From: Methylomicrobium lacus LW14
Lineage (GTDB): Bacteria; Pseudomonadota; Gammaproteobacteria; Methylococcales; Methylomonadaceae
Direction: 5' to 3'
DNA: 64,000 bases
NCBI RefSeq assembly: GCF_000527095.1
Contig: NZ_AZUN01000001.1
Span: 62,001 to 126,000, forward strand
The notes beneath the pieces are model-generated. The model did not search any database. It had not been told where the DNA came from and saw nothing but the letters and a program-made list of their open reading frames with translations. Both the position numbers and the translations under genes were made by a program. Below, piece after piece: positions 52,384 to 60,894 of the stretch (position 1 is the stretch's first letter; every line of letters starts with the position of its first letter).

Positions 52384-53652
52384 TTAGCGCAGCGCCTTTT
52401 CCCAGCGGCTTACCACGGCCGCCGCGATGCTGTTGCCCAGCACGTTCGTCGCGCTGCGCCCCATGTCCAGTACCTGATCGATGCCGAGCAACAGCAACAG
52501 GCCGGCCTCGGGAATGTGGAACATCGACAAGGTCGCGGCGATGATGATCAGCGACGCGCGCGGTACGCCGGCCACGCCTTTGCTGGTGAACAACAGCACC
52601 AGCAACATCAGCAGCTGTTCGCCGAGCGGCATGTCGATGCCGTAGGCCTGGGCAATGAACAGCGAGGCAAAGGTCATGTACATCATGCTGCCGTCGAGGT
52701 TGAACGAGTAGCCCAAGGGCAACACCAAGCCGCAGAGCTTTTCGTCGCAACCGAAACGTTCGAGTTGCTGCAACAGTTTGGGGTAGGCGCTCTCGCTGCT
52801 GGCGGTGCCGAAAGCGAGCAGCATCGGTTCGCGGATGTGGCGAAGCAGCGACGGCAAGCGGCGTCCCAAAAACACGAAACCGATACCGGCCAGCAGGCCG
52901 CAGAGCAGCAACAACGCAAAATAAAACTCGCCGATGAATTTGCCGTAAGAGAGCAGCACCGTAATGCCGTTTTGCGCGACCACCGACGCGATCGCCGAGA
53001 ACACCGCCACCGGCGCGTAATGCATCACATAGCTGGTGATTTTCAGCATGATGTGCGCCAGCGAGTCGAGCAGCAGCACCATCGGATGCGCCAGGTCGCC
53101 CAATGCGGCCGAAGCCACGCCGAAGAAGATCGAAAATACGACGATTTGCAAAATTTCATTGGCGGCCATCGCCTCGAAGATGCTTTTCGGAAACACGTGC
53201 GCCACGAAATTCTGTAAGGTCGGCTCGACCTCCGGCAGGCCGGTGGCGGCGCCTTCCGGCGGAAACGGAATGTGCAGCGAAAGTCCGGGCTGGAAAAGAT
53301 TCACCAACAACATGCCGAGCATCAGGCTCAAGATCGACGCCGAAAAAAACCACAGCACCGCTTTGATGCCGATGCGCCCGATCACCTGGATGTCGCCCAT
53401 TTTTGCCATGCCGACCACCAGGGTCGCGAACACCAGCGGCGCGATGATCATCTTGATCAGGCGCAGAAAAATATCGGTCAGCACGGTCAATACCGTCACG
53501 ACCTGCTGCAAGGCAGGATTTGGCTGGGGGCCGGCAAAGGCCAGATTCAAAAGCTCGCCGGTCACGATGCCGAGAATTAGAGCGACCGCGACATACAAGG
53601 TCTGGCGATTGGGTTTTTGTTCATGGTGATGCGCGTGCGGCGTCATTGGCAT
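52384..53652 (-). CDS. Dicarboxylate/glutamate:cation symporter (DAACS family)
   Basis: This 422-residue protein has about eight membrane helices and the two re-entrant hairpins of the family. The serine-rich hairpin reads AFGTASSESAYPKLLQQL, and the ligand-binding segment GYSFNLDGSMMYMTFASLFI takes the place of NMDGT. GVAGVPRASLIIIAATLSMF and DMGRSATNVLGNSIAAAVVS complete the conserved C-terminal motifs. It should import C4-dicarboxylates or acidic amino acids with Na+ or H+. The N-terminus has a cytoplasmic His stretch (PHAHHHEQKP). It is transcribed alone, toward the GxxExxY remnant. DctA-like and GltP-like substrates cannot be distinguished here. Confidence 0.9.
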   Translation of the reverse strand: MPMTPHAHHHEQKPNRQTLYVAVALILGIVTGELLNLAFAGPQPNPALQQVVTVLTVLTDIFLRLIKMIIAPLVFATLVVGMAKMGDIQVIGRIGIKAVLWFFSASILSLMLGMLLVNLFQPGLSLHIPFPPEGAATGLPEVEPTLQNFVAHVFPKSIFEAMAANEILQIVVFSIFFGVASAALGDLAHPMVLLLDSLAHIMLKITSYVMHYAPVAVFSAIASVVAQNGITVLLSYGKFIGEFYFALLLLCGLLAGIGFVFLGRRLPSLLRHIREPMLLAFGTASSESAYPKLLQQLERFGCDEKLCGLVLPLGYSFNLDGSMMYMTFASLFIAQAYGIDMPLGEQLLMLLVLLFTSKGVAGVPRASLIIIAATLSMFHIPEAGLLLLLGIDQVLDMGRSATNVLGNSIAAAVVSRWEKALR

Positions 53653-53976
53653 GTCCTTAATATTAATCTTTGCTTGGGCGGGGCTTTTGCACCGGGATAG
53701 TGAGTCGGTTCAAGGTTATCAACAAATTATGTTAAGCCCTAAACCTTTTAGCTGTACCTAAAAAGCATGAATTGAACCTAACCGAGTCGTACAGGGATCA
53801 GAATCGCCTGATAGGCATTGACGGGTTACGATTATCTTGATAATTGGGGGCTTTGAGAGGGCTGTAGGGATCAATGACCGGATTTCTTACTCGAAATGCG
53901 GGATCTGGATGATGAAAAGTGGATGAGGGCGAACGCAAAGGTAAGGAGGGCATCTCTTACGAACGCCATACCAGGG
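53653..53976. other. Intergenic, promoter region of the symporter
   Basis: About 325 bp between minus-strand genes. The part near 53653-53760 is the likely symporter promoter region. No other element is recognised. Confidence 0.35.
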
Positions 53977-54258
53977 CTATAGCAAGCCACGCTCTATCTC
54001 ATGCAGATAGATGAATTCAGGCGCTTTTACTCCAGCCTTTTTTCTGATTTCGACCAGCTCTGGCGACTCGAAGAAGCGCCGGGCATCGTCCAGCGAGGAC
54101 CACGCGGAGAAGTGGACGATGTTGTTTGCGTCATTGTCGTAGCGCAGCAATTGGTAGCTGATTTCTCCTGCGCGTTTTCTAATGTCTGCGGCTTGGTCAA
54201 AAACCGCTTTCCATGCCGTATAAGCCTCGACCTCATGAATGATTAAAACGTGTTGCAT
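53977..54258 (-). CDS. ABM/dimeric alpha-beta barrel domain protein
   Basis: This 93-residue protein reads MQHVLIIHEVEAYTAWKAVF, then AGEISYQLLRYDNDANNIVH and DDARRFFESPELVEIRKKAG. It has the strand-helix pattern of small dimeric ferredoxin-like barrels (antibiotic biosynthesis monooxygenase or NIPSNAP-like). These bind or oxidise small aromatic substrates or act as stress proteins. The exact function is unknown. It lies with a cupin and a SnoaL-like gene on the same strand, all small one-domain proteins, which may be one transcription unit. Confidence 0.75.
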   Translation of the reverse strand: MQHVLIIHEVEAYTAWKAVFDQAADIRKRAGEISYQLLRYDNDANNIVHFSAWSSLDDARRFFESPELVEIRKKAGVKAPEFIYLHEIERGLL

Positions 54259-54347
54259 GTAAGCTCCGTTGATTCATAGCGTTAACGGTGAAACTCAAGA
54301 ACAGGCCGAAAGCGCGGCCTTTAGCCTGTCTTTTGGGTAGGCAGTGT

Positions 54348-54818
54348 TTAATATGGCCGGCCGTCTTTGTGCGTTAATGACCATACGCCATTCGCCAATT
54401 GGATGGCTTTCAGGTCGTCGTTGGGGTAATCGACTTCGTCGCCTTCGGTGCGATCCCCGATTTCGATATAAATGACCGGATCGCTAGACCGATTCACGAG
54501 CTGATGGCCGACTCCCGCGCCTGCCTTGAGTCCCATGCAGTCTCCGGGACTGAGCGGGTATTCCTTTTCATCGAGCAGCAGGGTAGGGGTGCCCTGGAGA
54601 ATATAGATAAATTCATCCTGCTTTGAATGATGATGCAGGAGTGCAGAGATAGCGCCAGGAGCGAGTTCGGTCAGATTGACGCCAAAATGTGTCAGGCCGA
54701 AGTGATCGCCCAGTTTTCTTTTCACGCGCCCTTCCACTAACGCGGCGAAGGGCTGGGGGTAGATTGTTTTCTTCTCCGGTGACGGAATGGATTTAGCGGG
54801 TACCGGCGTATGTTGCAT
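54348..54818 (-). CDS. Cupin-domain protein
   Basis: This 156-residue protein has a single cupin barrel: SALLHHHSKQDEFIYILQGT with the first metal-binding His/Glu motif, LLLDEKEYPLSPGDCMGLKA, and GVGHQLVNRSSDPVIYIEIG with the second motif His. The metal ligands appear intact (HHHxxxDE and GxGHxxxN). Likely a metal-bound small-molecule binding or dioxygenase-like protein; substrate unknown. It is spaced 89 bp from the ABM gene. Confidence 0.85.
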   Translation of the reverse strand: MQHTPVPAKSIPSPEKKTIYPQPFAALVEGRVKRKLGDHFGLTHFGVNLTELAPGAISALLHHHSKQDEFIYILQGTPTLLLDEKEYPLSPGDCMGLKAGAGVGHQLVNRSSDPVIYIEIGDRTEGDEVDYPNDDLKAIQLANGVWSLTHKDGRPY

Positions 54819-54863
54819 TGCTACGATTTCCTTGCAAGTTGACGTTGTATGATGGGCAAAATG

Positions 54864-55220
54864 TCAGTGCGCATAATGCGCGTAAGCTTTTATGACGTTG
54901 TGGTCCGGGCCGAAATGCAGTACCTCGGCAGCCAAGCCTCGCGGACTCCTGTAATAAAGGGTGATGCTGTCAACCCCCGTCAGAATCGCGAGCAATTCAA
55001 AGCGAAGATCGGGAATCAGCGCTAGCGCCTTCCTCCAGTACGCGCCGACAGCCTCCTTGCCCTTTAGCGTGCCGGAGGGTTCGCCGGCAATCTGAGCGAT
55101 GATCGGTGAAGACATCTCGAACCGATCCGAATAATGAGCGAGGATGCGGTCAATGTCGTGACTGTTCCAGGAATCGATCCAGTCGTGCGCGAAGTGTTCT
55201 GCGAATTTTTTGTCGATCAT
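54864..55220 (-). CDS. SnoaL/NTF2-like protein
   Basis: The ATG at 55220 (MIDKKFAEHFAHDWIDSWNS) is preferred over an upstream start that adds an unusual leader. The 118-residue chain continues HDIDRILAHYSDRFEMSSPI, GKEAVGAYWRKALALIPDL, and VLHFGPDHNVIKAYAHYAH, the SnoaL/NTF2 cone fold used by small cyclases, isomerases and binding proteins. No catalytic assignment is possible. Cluster with the cupin and ABM genes suggests a shared small-molecule function, which remains unproven. Confidence 0.8.
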   Translation of the reverse strand: MIDKKFAEHFAHDWIDSWNSHDIDRILAHYSDRFEMSSPIIAQIAGEPSGTLKGKEAVGAYWRKALALIPDLRFELLAILTGVDSITLYYRSPRGLAAEVLHFGPDHNVIKAYAHYAH

Positions 55221-55563
55221 CGTGATTTTATCATTGTTCTCATTCAATCCCGGTGGAAGTCCACTTGGCATTGTAGAAAGGCGAGCCGTTGATCCAGCCG
55301 TCGGCCTTCATCCAGCGCTTGAGAAATAGGTGTTTCTGCGCTCGCCAACCGCATCATCAACATGCTCGGCGCCAGTTTTGTTGCGGGATTGCAAGAGTAT
55401 CAGCCACGCTAAGAAAATTTAGTTGAAAAGAAGGGGGGCAACGTGAAGGTAAGCTGCGGAGCGCTGTAGGTGGAGTAGTTTAAACCTAAAATTTTTGTCG
55501 TGTACAGAGATCCCTTTATTGGCGCCGATAGCAAAGATTTCTAGCGCCTGTTTATGCAGAAAC

Positions 55564-55597
55564 CTGTCGTCATCCTGTCATATTTTTTGGATAGTAT
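55564..55597 (+). promoter_or_regulatory. Pho box and -10 element of phoA
   Basis: CTGTCGT (55564-55570), four bases, then CTGTCAT (55575-55581) form two 7-bp PhoB half sites in the standard 11-bp spacing. TAGTAT at 55592-55597 lies ten bases downstream and fits the -10 hexamer, with no good -35. This is the layout of PhoB-activated promoters. The phoA start is about 80 bp further downstream, giving a short leader with AAGGA before the ATG. Confidence 0.85.
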
Positions 55598-55679
55598 TCC
55601 TGCAGCTTAGCTTATCAGGCGTTATTGACGTAGCAGACGTTTTTTCATCGATTCGAACACGTAACAAGGAAATTCCATC

Positions 55680-57293
55680 ATGAAATGTTTCAAGAAACTC
55701 AGCATAGCGGCCGTGAGTTCGATTTTAACTACCGGTGTCGTGCAGGCGGCAGAACCTACCCCGGAGGATTGGTTCGACGCCGGGCGTCAAACCGTTATCG
55801 ATGCCGAACATCTCAATCCTAACGAAAGACGGGCGAAAAATGTGATCCTGTTTGTCGGCGACGGCATGGGCGTTTCCACGATCACGGCTTCACGGATTTA
55901 CGATGGCCAGCAAAAAGGCGGCCACGGCGAAGAAAATTCTTTGAGCTTTGAAAAATTCCCTTATCTGGCTCTGTCCAAGACCTACAGCGTCGACCAGCAA
56001 ACGCCAGACTCAGCGCCGACGATGACTGCGATGGTGACCGGCGTTAAAACCATCGGCGATTCGATTTCGGTCGATCAAGATGTCGAGCATAGCGAGCCCG
56101 ATGCCAACAAAATTAATGCGAATGCGCTCAAAACCATTCTGGAAAAGGCCAAGGAGCAGGGGTTATCGGTCGGCGTCGTGTCTACCGCGCGTATTACGCA
56201 TGCGACGCCCGCCGCGACCTACGCGCACACTTCTAACCGCGACTGGGAAGGCGATTCGGATAAACCGGCCGGCGCGACGGTTCCCGACATTGCATCGCAA
56301 TTGGTTGATTTTGACATCGACGGCGGTATTAACGTAGCGCTCGGTGGTGGGCGGACGCGTTTTATTCCCAAAACCGCGACCGATCCAGAATACGGCGTTG
56401 CCGGCAAGCGTAAGGACGGACGCGACCTGACGGCCGAATGGGTCAGTAAACACCAGAATGCTCAGTATGTCTGGAATAAAGACCAGTTCAATGCGATCGA
56501 TCCGAAAACCACCGATCACCTGCTGGGGCTTTTCGAGCCTTCCCACGTCCATTATGAAGCCGATCGTGTCGCACACGACAAGGCGGGCGAACCCTCGCTG
56601 ACGGAAATGACGGTCAAAGCTCTCGATATTCTCAAAAAGAATAAAAAAGGTTACTTCCTGATGGTTGAAGGCGGCCGTATCGATCATGCCCATCATTCCG
56701 GCAATGCCTATCGGGCACTGACCGATACCCAACAATTGGCCGCCGCGGTACAGACTGCGGCAGAGAAAACCAGTGCCAAGGATACCTTGATCATCGTAAC
56801 CGCCGACCATAGTCATGTCTTCACGATCGGAGGTTACCCGCAACGCGGCAATCCTATCTTGGGCTTGACTCAAGGCGTAGGCTCGGATCTTCCTGACGTT
56901 GATTTGCTCGGTTTGCCGTACACCACGTTGAATTATGCCAACGGCACCGGCTATACCGGCAAGTCAGACCTGCAACCGGAAGGCTCAAAATCATTCAACG
57001 CGACAGACGGATCATGGTCATCGGGTAGCGAAGGCCACAATCCAAAATCTTTTGAGCCGGCCACCGGACGTCCTACGCTCACCAATGACCTGGTACAAAA
57101 TTCGAATTATCTGCAGGAAGCGATTATCCCGCTTGCCGCGGAAACGCACGCCGCCGAAGACGTCGCGATTTTTGCCAGAGGCCCCAAGGCGCATTTGTTT
57201 CACGGCGTGATGGAGCAAAACGTGATTTATCATGTGATGGCAAGAGCCTTGGGATTTGACAAACATGGCTCGGGAAAGGGCGCCGGAAAATGA
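55680..57293 (+). CDS. phoA: Periplasmic alkaline phosphatase PhoA
   Basis: This 537-residue precursor has a signal peptide of about 23 residues (AAVSSILTTGVVQA end). Metal-binding Asp61 lies in FVGDGMG. The nucleophile is Ser111 in QTPDSAPTM. HHSGN, TADHSH and the later SSGSEGHNP segments hold the zinc ligands. The enzyme releases phosphate from organic esters in the periplasm under phosphate limitation. Its expression is probably PhoB-dependent through the Pho box upstream. A strong terminator follows, so it is monocistronic. Confidence 0.95.
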   Translation: MKCFKKLSIAAVSSILTTGVVQAAEPTPEDWFDAGRQTVIDAEHLNPNERRAKNVILFVGDGMGVSTITASRIYDGQQKGGHGEENSLSFEKFPYLALSKTYSVDQQTPDSAPTMTAMVTGVKTIGDSISVDQDVEHSEPDANKINANALKTILEKAKEQGLSVGVVSTARITHATPAATYAHTSNRDWEGDSDKPAGATVPDIASQLVDFDIDGGINVALGGGRTRFIPKTATDPEYGVAGKRKDGRDLTAEWVSKHQNAQYVWNKDQFNAIDPKTTDHLLGLFEPSHVHYEADRVAHDKAGEPSLTEMTVKALDILKKNKKGYFLMVEGGRIDHAHHSGNAYRALTDTQQLAAAVQTAAEKTSAKDTLIIVTADHSHVFTIGGYPQRGNPILGLTQGVGSDLPDVDLLGLPYTTLNYANGTGYTGKSDLQPEGSKSFNATDGSWSSGSEGHNPKSFEPATGRPTLTNDLVQNSNYLQEAIIPLAAETHAAEDVAIFARGPKAHLFHGVMEQNVIYHVMARALGFDKHGSGKGAGK

Positions 57294-57340
57294 GGCAAGC
57301 CGATTGATTAAAGTCGTCTTGACGAAAAGACGCTGATGAA

Positions 57341-57371
57341 GAAAAGGGATACTCGTATCCCTTTTCTTGTT
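57341..57371 (+). terminator. Terminator after phoA
   Basis: GAAAAGGGATAC (57341-57352) and its perfect complement at 57355-57366 form a 12-bp stem with a tiny loop; the 3' arm ends in TTTTC followed by TTGTTTG. It lies about 48 bp after the phoA stop. Confidence 0.85.
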
Positions 57372-57393
57372 TGAACCCGGTTTAAATGTATTT

Positions 57394-58095
57394 ATGAAAG
57401 TATTTGATATTTTAACAAGCGTACTCGGACTCGGTTTTCTCTGCGCTTCTGCATTGGGTTTTGCCGATAGCGAAAACCCTAGCGAACAAGTCGCTTGCCG
57501 TTATGAAATGAAAGTGATGTCCCATGCAAATAACAAGGCGCTGACCGATCATCGTGCCTGGTTTTTCTGGCGGCAAGCCAACATGATCCAAACGCAAGAT
57601 GCCGACGGCGATTACGGAGAAATTTGGGAGAGAACGGATAATGGCACTATTCAATACCGCAAGCTTTATCATACCGATAAAACCGCCGTCGAATACATGC
57701 CGGCAGATAGGCCGACCAATCAGATGAGTTTCGACTGGTACAAACTCTCCAGTATGCTTAGCCGCGAGGAGCTTGACGCGTTGAAGTTGGTAAAAAAAAC
57801 CCACGTTTTGGGCCGTAACGCGGAGTTACGCAAAGGGAAAACGGATGATCAGAATATAGAAGTGCTATGGTTGCCGGACGAAAAACTACCGGCCAAGATC
57901 ATCAGAAAAGACAAAAACGGTAGCATGGAACTGCGGCTAGCGGAAATCTTATCGTTGTCAAAGGCTCCTCGAAAGCCGGTAGATTTGGAAGTCATCGCCA
58001 ATTACCGGCATATTGACGCAGCCGATTTCGGTGATATGGAAAACGACCCTTTTGTGAAGAAAGTGATGGCGGCAGAAGGGCATCACCATCATTAG
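57394..58095 (+). CDS. Exported protein of unknown function with a C-terminal His tail
   Basis: The ATG at 57394 gives a 233-residue protein with a signal peptide (DILTSVLGLGFLCASALGFA). The mature part contains a Tyr/Trp-rich domain (DHRAWFFWRQANMIQTQDAD, GEIWERTDNGTIQYRKLYHT, DKTAVEYMPADRP) and ends MAAEGHHHH. No family is recognised. The natural HHHH end is accidental-looking but could bind metal. It is close behind phoA, yet the terminator between suggests separate expression. A periplasmic or outer-membrane-associated location is inferred. Confidence 0.65.
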   Translation: MKVFDILTSVLGLGFLCASALGFADSENPSEQVACRYEMKVMSHANNKALTDHRAWFFWRQANMIQTQDADGDYGEIWERTDNGTIQYRKLYHTDKTAVEYMPADRPTNQMSFDWYKLSSMLSREELDALKLVKKTHVLGRNAELRKGKTDDQNIEVLWLPDEKLPAKIIRKDKNGSMELRLAEILSLSKAPRKPVDLEVIANYRHIDAADFGDMENDPFVKKVMAAEGHHHH

Positions 58096-58476
58096 CTGTA
58101 TGAAGTGTCAATACATTTCCGGACACAAAGTTAAGCAGATTTGAGCTGCAATTCATAAGATCTTTAAGAGCATCACAAAAGCCCCCTAAGGCTCAGACTC
58201 GATAGAGTCGCAATCGAGTCTGATCCTCTTTGGCTTCCCCGGCTCCAGTATCCGCGACGCGCCCGCTGAAGCCATGCGACTGTCCTTCCTCTATTCCCCT
58301 GCTTTTCCTCTGCGGTCCGCGTGATGCCCTGCTTTTTTGCATTTTAGATGCCGTAAGCCGCGCGAAATCTATTCGCTACGAGCAATGCGACAGAGTTTTC
58401 ACGGTATTAGTCCATGCAATAAACATCATGGGAATGTTATGATAATGGCACTTTTTACACTGCCCTGAGACATATT
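58096..58476. other. Intergenic with a hairpin repeat
   Basis: About 380 bp. CAGACTCGAT (58194-58203) and ATCGAGTCTG (58213-58222) form a perfect 10-bp inverted repeat with a 9-nt loop, followed on the plus strand by ATCCTCTTTGG. It may terminate the upstream gene or be a dispersed repeat. A 70-codon frame at 58230-58442 has no convincing features. Confidence 0.5.
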
Positions 58477-60462
58477 ATGCGAACATTAAGCCTCTTCTGT
58501 TTTCTACCGCTGTTGCTCATGGTGATGACAAACGAAGTTGATGCCGCCAAGTCGCTCAAGCCGCAGCGTGTCAAATCATACAAGGCGCTGAAACAAATGT
58601 TGTCTCAGCGTCAACCGAAGGCATTCCGCAATATTACATTCGACGTCGGCGGGCCGATTGCTATGCCTGGAGCCAGTGTGAGTTCTGACTCGGGCTCGAT
58701 GATCGCGCCGGTGTCTCATTCCGAGACCAACGTACAGGTGGCGGGGGTCGATGAGGGCGACATCGTCAAGACCAGCGACGGCTACATTTATCAGATCGCC
58801 GAAAATCATGTGCGGTTGGTGAAAGCCTATCCGTCACAGGCGCTGGCGCAAGTGGCGGAGCTGGTTTTCGATGATGATTTTCGCCCCAGCGAGTTGTATG
58901 TCGATGGCGATCGTTTGGTGGTATTGGGCAATGCCTGGCAGAGCGCGGATGGGGCACAGGCAGCGGGTCCTGCTAATGGTGTTCCAGCGTCGATGCCGCT
59001 GATAGGGTGGCCAAGAGGCGCCAATCAGGCCGCAGCCAAAATTTATGACATCAGCGATAAGGCAAATCCCCGCCTGGAGCGGGCGTTGATGCTGGAAGGC
59101 GATCTTTTATCTTCTCGTAAAATTGGCGACAGCGTTTATGTCATCAGTAAAAATTACTCGCGCGATTACCTCTATTTGCCGATGCCGGAGCTGCGGCAGG
59201 AACGGAAAAAAACGTTAAATTCGTTGGACAATCTGATTCCGCATGTTTCGGATACCGCAGTCAATGGCGGCACGGAACAAATGCTGCCGGTTAGCAAGCT
59301 GTATTATTTTCCTGGTTTTGTCGACCCCGATTATGTGGTGGTCGCCGGCTTTCGCCTGAGTCAACCGGACAACCCGGCGGATGTCAAAGCGTATTATGGC
59401 AGCGGCGATGTGATTTACGCTTCCCATGACAACCTCTATTTATCGGCGGCGGATTATAAGGCGAAGATAAACAGCAAAGGCCTCGAGGTCAGCAAACCTT
59501 TTACCCATATCTACAAGTTTGCCTTGCAGAATGGTGAAACCCGTTTCCTGCGGCAGGGTGAAGTACCGGGCACGGTGTTGAATCAATTTTCGATGGATGA
59601 AAGCAACGGCTTTTTCCGCATCGCCACAACCATCAATCGCTGGAGCTGGGATGGCTCGACTGCGCAAGGCTCCAGTTGGAGCAATCTTTATGTGCTCGAT
59701 AGCGATATGAATCGGGTGGGCGCGGTGGAAAAATTGGCGCCTGGCGAGCGGATTTACGCCGCCCGCTTCATTGGAGAGCGTTGTTATCTGGTCACTTTCA
59801 GACAGACGGACCCCTTGTTCGTGATCGACTTGGCGAAGCCGGATGCGCCGACAGTCCTGGGTGAGTTGAAAATCCCCGGATTTAGCACTTATTTGCATCC
59901 TTATGACAGCGATCACATCATCGGTTTTGGGCATGAGGCCGACGAAAATACCGGTTTTAGCCAAGGTTTGAAACTGGCTTTGTTCGATGTCAGTGATGTC
60001 AACAATCCCCAATTGAAACACAAAGTTATCCTCGGCGGCTTAGGGAGTTATTCACCACTGCTGAACAATCATAAAGCTCTGTGGTTCGACAAAGAGCGGC
60101 AATTATTAGGTTTTCCGGTACAGATATCCGAACAGTCTGATACGGCTGAGCCAAACAATTGGTGGTCTATCAAATCAGTCTTTGAGGGCGCTTATGTTTA
60201 TCAGCTCACGCCGGAAGACGGTTTTGTGCAAAAAGCAGCGATCACGCATCAAAGCAACCCCAGTCAATGGAAGTACCGTAATTACATCGATCGCTTACTG
60301 ACCATCGACGATCAGTTGTATACCCTTTCCGAGTCCAGAATTCAGAGCCAGGATTTGGTAAATTTCGAGCAAACGGGATTTGTAGAATGGCAAGCGCCGG
60401 AGGATGATGTGCCGGTTGAGGTCCAACCCGCGATTGTTTCGGAGCCTGCGCCGATCGATTAA
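58477..60462 (+). CDS. Secreted beta-propeller domain protein
   Basis: This 661-residue protein has a signal peptide (LSLFCFLPLLLMVMTNEVDA). VQVAGVDEGDIVKTSDGYIY is the characteristic opening of the large C-terminal beta-propeller family of secreted bacterial/archaeal proteins. Repeats follow with ARFIGERCYLVTFRQTDPLF, then FVIDLAKPDAPTVLGELKIP and STYLHPYDSDHIIGFGHEAD. The family is predicted to be surface or periplasmic and to include peptidase-inhibitor-like or binding roles; the function is undefined. It is single, with no obvious operon partner. Confidence 0.8.
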   Translation: MRTLSLFCFLPLLLMVMTNEVDAAKSLKPQRVKSYKALKQMLSQRQPKAFRNITFDVGGPIAMPGASVSSDSGSMIAPVSHSETNVQVAGVDEGDIVKTSDGYIYQIAENHVRLVKAYPSQALAQVAELVFDDDFRPSELYVDGDRLVVLGNAWQSADGAQAAGPANGVPASMPLIGWPRGANQAAAKIYDISDKANPRLERALMLEGDLLSSRKIGDSVYVISKNYSRDYLYLPMPELRQERKKTLNSLDNLIPHVSDTAVNGGTEQMLPVSKLYYFPGFVDPDYVVVAGFRLSQPDNPADVKAYYGSGDVIYASHDNLYLSAADYKAKINSKGLEVSKPFTHIYKFALQNGETRFLRQGEVPGTVLNQFSMDESNGFFRIATTINRWSWDGSTAQGSSWSNLYVLDSDMNRVGAVEKLAPGERIYAARFIGERCYLVTFRQTDPLFVIDLAKPDAPTVLGELKIPGFSTYLHPYDSDHIIGFGHEADENTGFSQGLKLALFDVSDVNNPQLKHKVILGGLGSYSPLLNNHKALWFDKERQLLGFPVQISEQSDTAEPNNWWSIKSVFEGAYVYQLTPEDGFVQKAAITHQSNPSQWKYRNYIDRLLTIDDQLYTLSESRIQSQDLVNFEQTGFVEWQAPEDDVPVEVQPAIVSEPAPID

Positions 60463-60611
60463 AGCCAGGGTTTCGGTCAAGATAGAGGTGGAGCCGAAAA
60501 ATTGAACTGCTGGTTGAGTGGAAGGCTTGCTGCTTTGCGTCGCCAATGGACGTTCAGCGAAGCTACCGAACCTGATTAAAGTGCAAACCTTCAAAACCAC
60601 CTTAGGGCACA

Positions 60612-60750
60612 CGTCCCTTGTATCTTAACAGCGGTTATGATTAGCTACCATAACCTGAGGCAGAATGAGTTTGTGCGCGTCCCTTGTATCTTAACAGCGG
60701 TTATGATTAGCTACCATAACCTGAGGCAGAATGAGTTTGTGCGCGTCCCT
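60612..60750. repeat. 66-bp tandem repeat with a hairpin, upstream of IS110
   Basis: Two exact 66-bp copies lie at 60612-60677 and 60678-60743, followed by a 7-bp partial copy. Each holds GGTTATG and CATAACC arms around a nine-base loop (first copy 60633-60655). The repeat lies about 150 bp upstream of the IS110 transposase. In IS110 elements this side encodes the bridge RNA, so the hairpin could be part of it or of the element end. The duplication may have arisen at insertion or excision. Confidence 0.75.
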
Positions 60751-60894
60751 AGGGTTAACCTTGTGTCAAAGAGAAAACCTTCTGTCTCGCTGCTGATGCC
60801 AATCTGAACACTGAACGGTAGCCAAGGGCCTCGACCCTGAATGCACAAGGCAAGTGAGCTCAGTTGGTTTACTTTAGCCATTCGGAGTAACTTT

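Noticed and set aside
53272..53580. Basic, His/Gln-rich frame opposite the symporter gene
   Set aside because: It is antisense of a clear transporter. The composition is a mirror of membrane codons.
55495..55683. 62-codon plus-strand frame before phoA
   Set aside because: It covers the Pho box and promoter of phoA, overlaps its start and has no family resemblance.
60612..60750. CRISPR array
   Set aside because: The repeats are exact 66-bp tandem units with no spacers, next to an IS110 element. No cas genes are present in the window.
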